Assembly: GCA_027623615.1 (NCBI GenBank)
Contig: JAQBVH010000108.1
Location: 1-8,226, forward strand
Direction: 5' to 3'
Length of the DNA: 8,226 nt
Source: Planctomycetota bacterium
GTDB lineage: Bacteria; Planctomycetota; UBA1135; GCA-002686595
Position numbers and translations under genes: made by a program. Of this stretch, positions 5,711 through 8,226 are shown piece by piece. A model generated the notes under the pieces. The model worked only from the letters and a program-made list of their open reading frames with translations. It was not told the origin of the DNA and did not search any database. Numbering within the stretch: position 1 is the first letter of the stretch; each line of letters opens with the position of its first letter.

Positions 5711-8226
5711 ATGACCCGCATTTCTCCCCTCATTCCCCTGCTCTCCATGCTCCCGATCGTCGCCTGCGGCGGCGGGGAGCCGGAGGTTCCGAGCGACCCC
5801 AAGACCACCAGTCAGACCGAGGGCGACCCCGCCCCCAGCCTGCCCGGAATGATCGAGATCGAGGAGCCCAGCCAACGGGTGACCCGTCTTGAGATCGTCG
5901 AGGACGAGACCGAGGAGGTCGCCGATCGGCTGCTGGCCTTCTCCGACAAGGTGCGCCGGCGCGACTTCGCCGCGGCCAGGGAGAGTCTCAGCGATTCGTT
6001 CGCGGGCCACGACCTGGGCAGCCTCCCCGAGGGGACGCGCGCGACCGAACAGCTCGACATCGTGCGTGTGACCCGCGACCCGAGCGAGCCGCAGATCGTC
6101 GGACCCAACGCGTTCCTCGAGGGTGTCGCTGCGTTGATCGGACCCTGGTCACGGGTCGACTCCGTGCTCTGGAAGGTCAAGGCCGCCGAGTTCCAGCGCG
6201 GCCGCCCCCACTGGGGCAAGGTCAAGCTGTTCATCCACATGACAGGCCGCGGCGAGCGCGGGGGCGGCGAGGCGATCAACGGCTGGGGCTACGCCCGCGT
6301 GGAGCTGGTCGGTGACACATGGCTGGTCAGCCGGTTCCAGCTGACCTCGCTCGAGAGCGTCAGCCGCCCAGGGCCGATTTTCTCCTCGATCGCACCCGCC
6401 GCCGGCCTCGGGCACGTGGGCAACCGCTTCGGCAAGCCCGGCAACCAGAGCTTCGCCTTCAACGGCGCGGCCTGCGGCGACGTGGACGGCGACGGGGACT
6501 TCGACCTGTTCCTGCCCTCAGACGGGCGCAACTTCCTCTACCTGCTCGGCCCGACCGGGTTCAGCGAGGCGGCCGAGGAGCGCGGCCTGGCGCTGCCCGA
6601 CGGCGGCACCGGCCCGGTGCTGTTCGACTTCGATCGGGACGGGGACCAGGACCTGGTCGTCGGCCACGTCAACGACGGCTTCACCTCGGGCGAGCGCATC
6701 GAGCTCTACGAGAACGACGGCAAGGGCTTCTTCACCCGCGTCGAGGGCGGCCTCGGGCTCGGCGCACGGGAGTACGACGCCTACTCGCTGACCGTCCTCG
6801 ACCACGACGGAGACGGCTGGCTCGACGTGTTCGCGTGCGGCTACGGCCAGACCGCCAAGGAGCACAACAACTCCTGGATCCAGGCCACGAACGGCTCGCC
6901 GAACGCCCTGTTCCGCAACGACGCTGGCAAGGGCTTCGTCGACGTGGCGCCCGACCTCGGCATCGCCGGCAACAGCTGGAGCTACGCGGCCGCGGCCGCG
7001 GACTACGACGATGACGGGGACACCGACCTGTACATCGCCAACGACTACGGCAAGAACCAGCTCTGGCGCAACGACGGCGGGACGTTCACCGACGTGGCCG
7101 TGGAGCTCGGTGTCCAGGACCAGGGCAACGGCATGGGCGCCACCTTCGGCGACCTGTCCGGCGACGGCGTGCTCGACCTGTACGTCTCGAACATGTCCTC
7201 GACCGCGGGCAACCGCATCCTCGACCGGTACGTGGGCGAGATCGACGAGGAGGTCTACGCGATCCTCAAGAAGAGCGCGGCGGGCAACACGATCTTCGTC
7301 CAGGAGCAGGCCGGCGGCTTCCGCAAGCTGCCCAAGGACGCGGGCGGAGTCGGCGGCAACTGGGCCTGGGCCGCGGCCCTGACCGACTTCGACCTGGACG
7401 GCCGCGTCGACGTCTTCTGCACGAACGGCTTCGTGACCGGGGACCAGGCCTTCGACACATGAAGCACCTACTGGCGCCACGTGCTGGCGTCGACCCAAGG
7501 TGAGTGTGCATCGGACGAACACGTCGAGAACTTCTCGACCCAGGACGTCGGCGACTCGGGCTACCTCGCCCGCCACAACGGGCAGATGTTCGAGGAGGGC
7601 CGCTCCTTCAGCGGCAACGAGCGCGACAAGCTGTGGCTCAACCGCGGCGACGGGACCTTCTTCGACATCTCGGACCTATCGGGCTGCGACTCCGGCAACG
7701 ACGGGCGCGCGGCGATCGCCTGCGACTTCGACAACGACGGGGACGTTGACCTGTTCGTGCACGAGCTGCAGCGGGAGCGGCACGCCCTCTATCGCAACGA
7801 GCTCGGCACCCTCTACGGCAACTTCCTCAAGCTGCGCCTGGTCGGGACGACCGGCAACCCGGAGGCGGTCGGCGCGACCGTGACCGTCAGCACCGAGGAC
7901 GCGACGAGCGCCCTGCCCTTCGCGCGCGGCGCGGGCTTCGTGACCTGCCAGGCCCCCGAGCTCGTGTTCGGGCTCGGCCCGGACGCAGGCGAGGCCACGG
8001 TGCGCGTGCGCTGGCCGGGCGGCGCGCTCGACGAGTACACCGTGGCGGCCAACGGTCGCTACACGCTGACCGAGGGCGGCGCGGCTGAGCCCTTCGAGGC
8101 CCCGCGCGCCCTGCTGCCCGATCCCCTGCCCCCGGGCCTCAAGCTGCACGAGGGCGACCTGGTCCCGCCCCTGGTGGTCCTCGACGGGAACGACCGGCCG
8201 ACGCTGCTGGATCCGGTGGCGCTCGC
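5711..8226 (+). CDS. Secreted FG-GAP / ASPIC-UnbV lipoprotein with in-frame TGA: candidate selenoprotein (partial, C-terminus off window)
   Basis: The protein starts with a lipoprotein signal peptide (1-18) and a lipobox IVAC with C19 as the lipidated cysteine, so it is exported and membrane-anchored. An NTF2-like domain is likely at about 60-215 (LLAFSDKVRRRDF...GWGYARVELVGDTWLVSRFQL). Seven calcium-binding FG-GAP/VCBS motifs of the DxDxDGxxD type follow, at 257, 306, 364, 431, 481, 559 and 672, consistent with a beta-propeller. Codon 584 is TGA. The same frame continues for 254 codons through STYWRHVLAS, GNERDKLWLNRGDG, the seventh FG-GAP motif and a complete ASPIC/UnbV domain (about 703-790: FLKLRLVG, GATVTV, LVFGLG, VRWPGG). 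The last residues, GDLVPPLVVLDGNDRP (815-830), look like the entry of a thioredoxin/redoxin domain. No frame change occurs at the TGA. A SECIS-like hairpin sits just after it, so I annotate one gene with probable recoding; a nonsense mutation or base error is the alternative. ASPIC/UnbV proteins are mostly of unknown function. Confidence 0.8.
7460..7462 (+). other. In-frame TGA (codon 584), possible selenocysteine codon
   Basis: The context is FDT-TGA-STYW, and coding continues in the same frame to the window end. The upstream half ends inside the propeller, directly after motif six, and the downstream half resumes with motif seven, so both halves belong to one fold. TGA is one base from TGC and TGT (Cys) and from TGG (Trp). 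The local frame carries no other stop. Confidence 0.55.
7472..7492 (+). promoter_or_regulatory. Stem-loop with bacterial SECIS geometry downstream of the TGA
   Basis: TGGCGCCA (7472-7479) pairs with TGGCGTCG (7485-7492): six Watson-Crick pairs, with a GU wobble at 7474-7490 and another at the base (7472-7492). The loop is CGTGC (7480-7484). The loop begins 18 nt after the TGA and has G as its second base. Known bacterial SECIS hairpins have a short apical loop with a G in the first two positions at roughly this distance; as I recall it, the E. coli fdhF loop starts about 19 nt after its UGA. GC-rich coding DNA forms such hairpins easily by chance. A competing 5-bp pairing, AGCAC (7463-7467) with GTGCT (7481-7485), excludes this one. 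Confidence 0.4.

Noticed and set aside
6518..7576. 352-codon minus-strand open frame under the FG-GAP gene
   Set aside because: It is antisense to the repeated Asp/Gly-rich propeller motifs, giving a Val/Arg/Ala-rich translation without domains.
7504..7883. Alternative frames after the TGA as separate small genes or a frameshifted continuation
   Set aside because: The original frame itself resumes FG-GAP and ASPIC/UnbV homology directly after the TGA, so neither a frameshift nor a new gene is needed. The alternative translations are low-complexity.

Overview
This is a GC-rich (roughly 70 % by eye), gene-dense stretch from a bacterium with strong G/C preference at third codon positions. The gene content (a large lipoprotein with FG-GAP and ASPIC/UnbV modules, a glutamate-cysteine-ligase-like/CBS fusion, and a TMTC-like membrane protein) suggests an uncultured Planctomycetota-like or similarly GC-rich environmental lineage. 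The taxonomic guess is weak because there is no rRNA or other marker gene.

Layout: (1) 1-1818, minus, a multi-spanning membrane protein resembling TMTC/GT-C glycosyltransferases, cut by the left window edge. (2) 1887-2348, plus, a small cupin-type protein of the 4-hydroxylaminobenzoate lyase (PnbB/DUF4863) type, divergent from gene 1. (3) 2365-3552, minus, a zinc-dependent succinylglutamate desuccinylase/aspartoacylase-family amidohydrolase. It converges on gene 2 with only 16 bp between stop codons, and both stops lie in the arms of one palindrome. (4) 3618-5519, minus, a GCS2-family carboxylate-amine ligase fused to two CBS domains, directly upstream of gene 3 and probably co-transcribed with it. 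(5) 5711 to the right edge, plus, a secreted lipoprotein with an NTF2-like domain, seven FG-GAP calcium-binding motifs, an ASPIC/UnbV domain and what looks like the start of a redoxin domain.

The most notable observation is in gene 5. An in-frame TGA at 7460-7462 interrupts an otherwise intact protein. The same frame continues for 254 codons without another stop and encodes the seventh FG-GAP motif and the whole ASPIC/UnbV domain. An 8-bp stem with a 5-nt loop (7472-7492) follows the TGA. Its loop starts 18 nt downstream and carries a G at the second loop position, which is the geometry of a bacterial SECIS element. The gene is therefore a candidate selenoprotein of a type I do not know to have been described. 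A TGG/TGC-to-TGA mutation or a sequencing error remains the main alternative. TGA is not reassigned genome-wide, because the ligase gene in this window ends properly at a TGA.

Genes 4 and 3 form a plausible amide-bond synthesis and hydrolysis pair, with the CBS domains as a likely nucleotide-sensing module. I see no RNA genes, mobile elements or CRISPR arrays, and no gene-free stretch above 300 bases.
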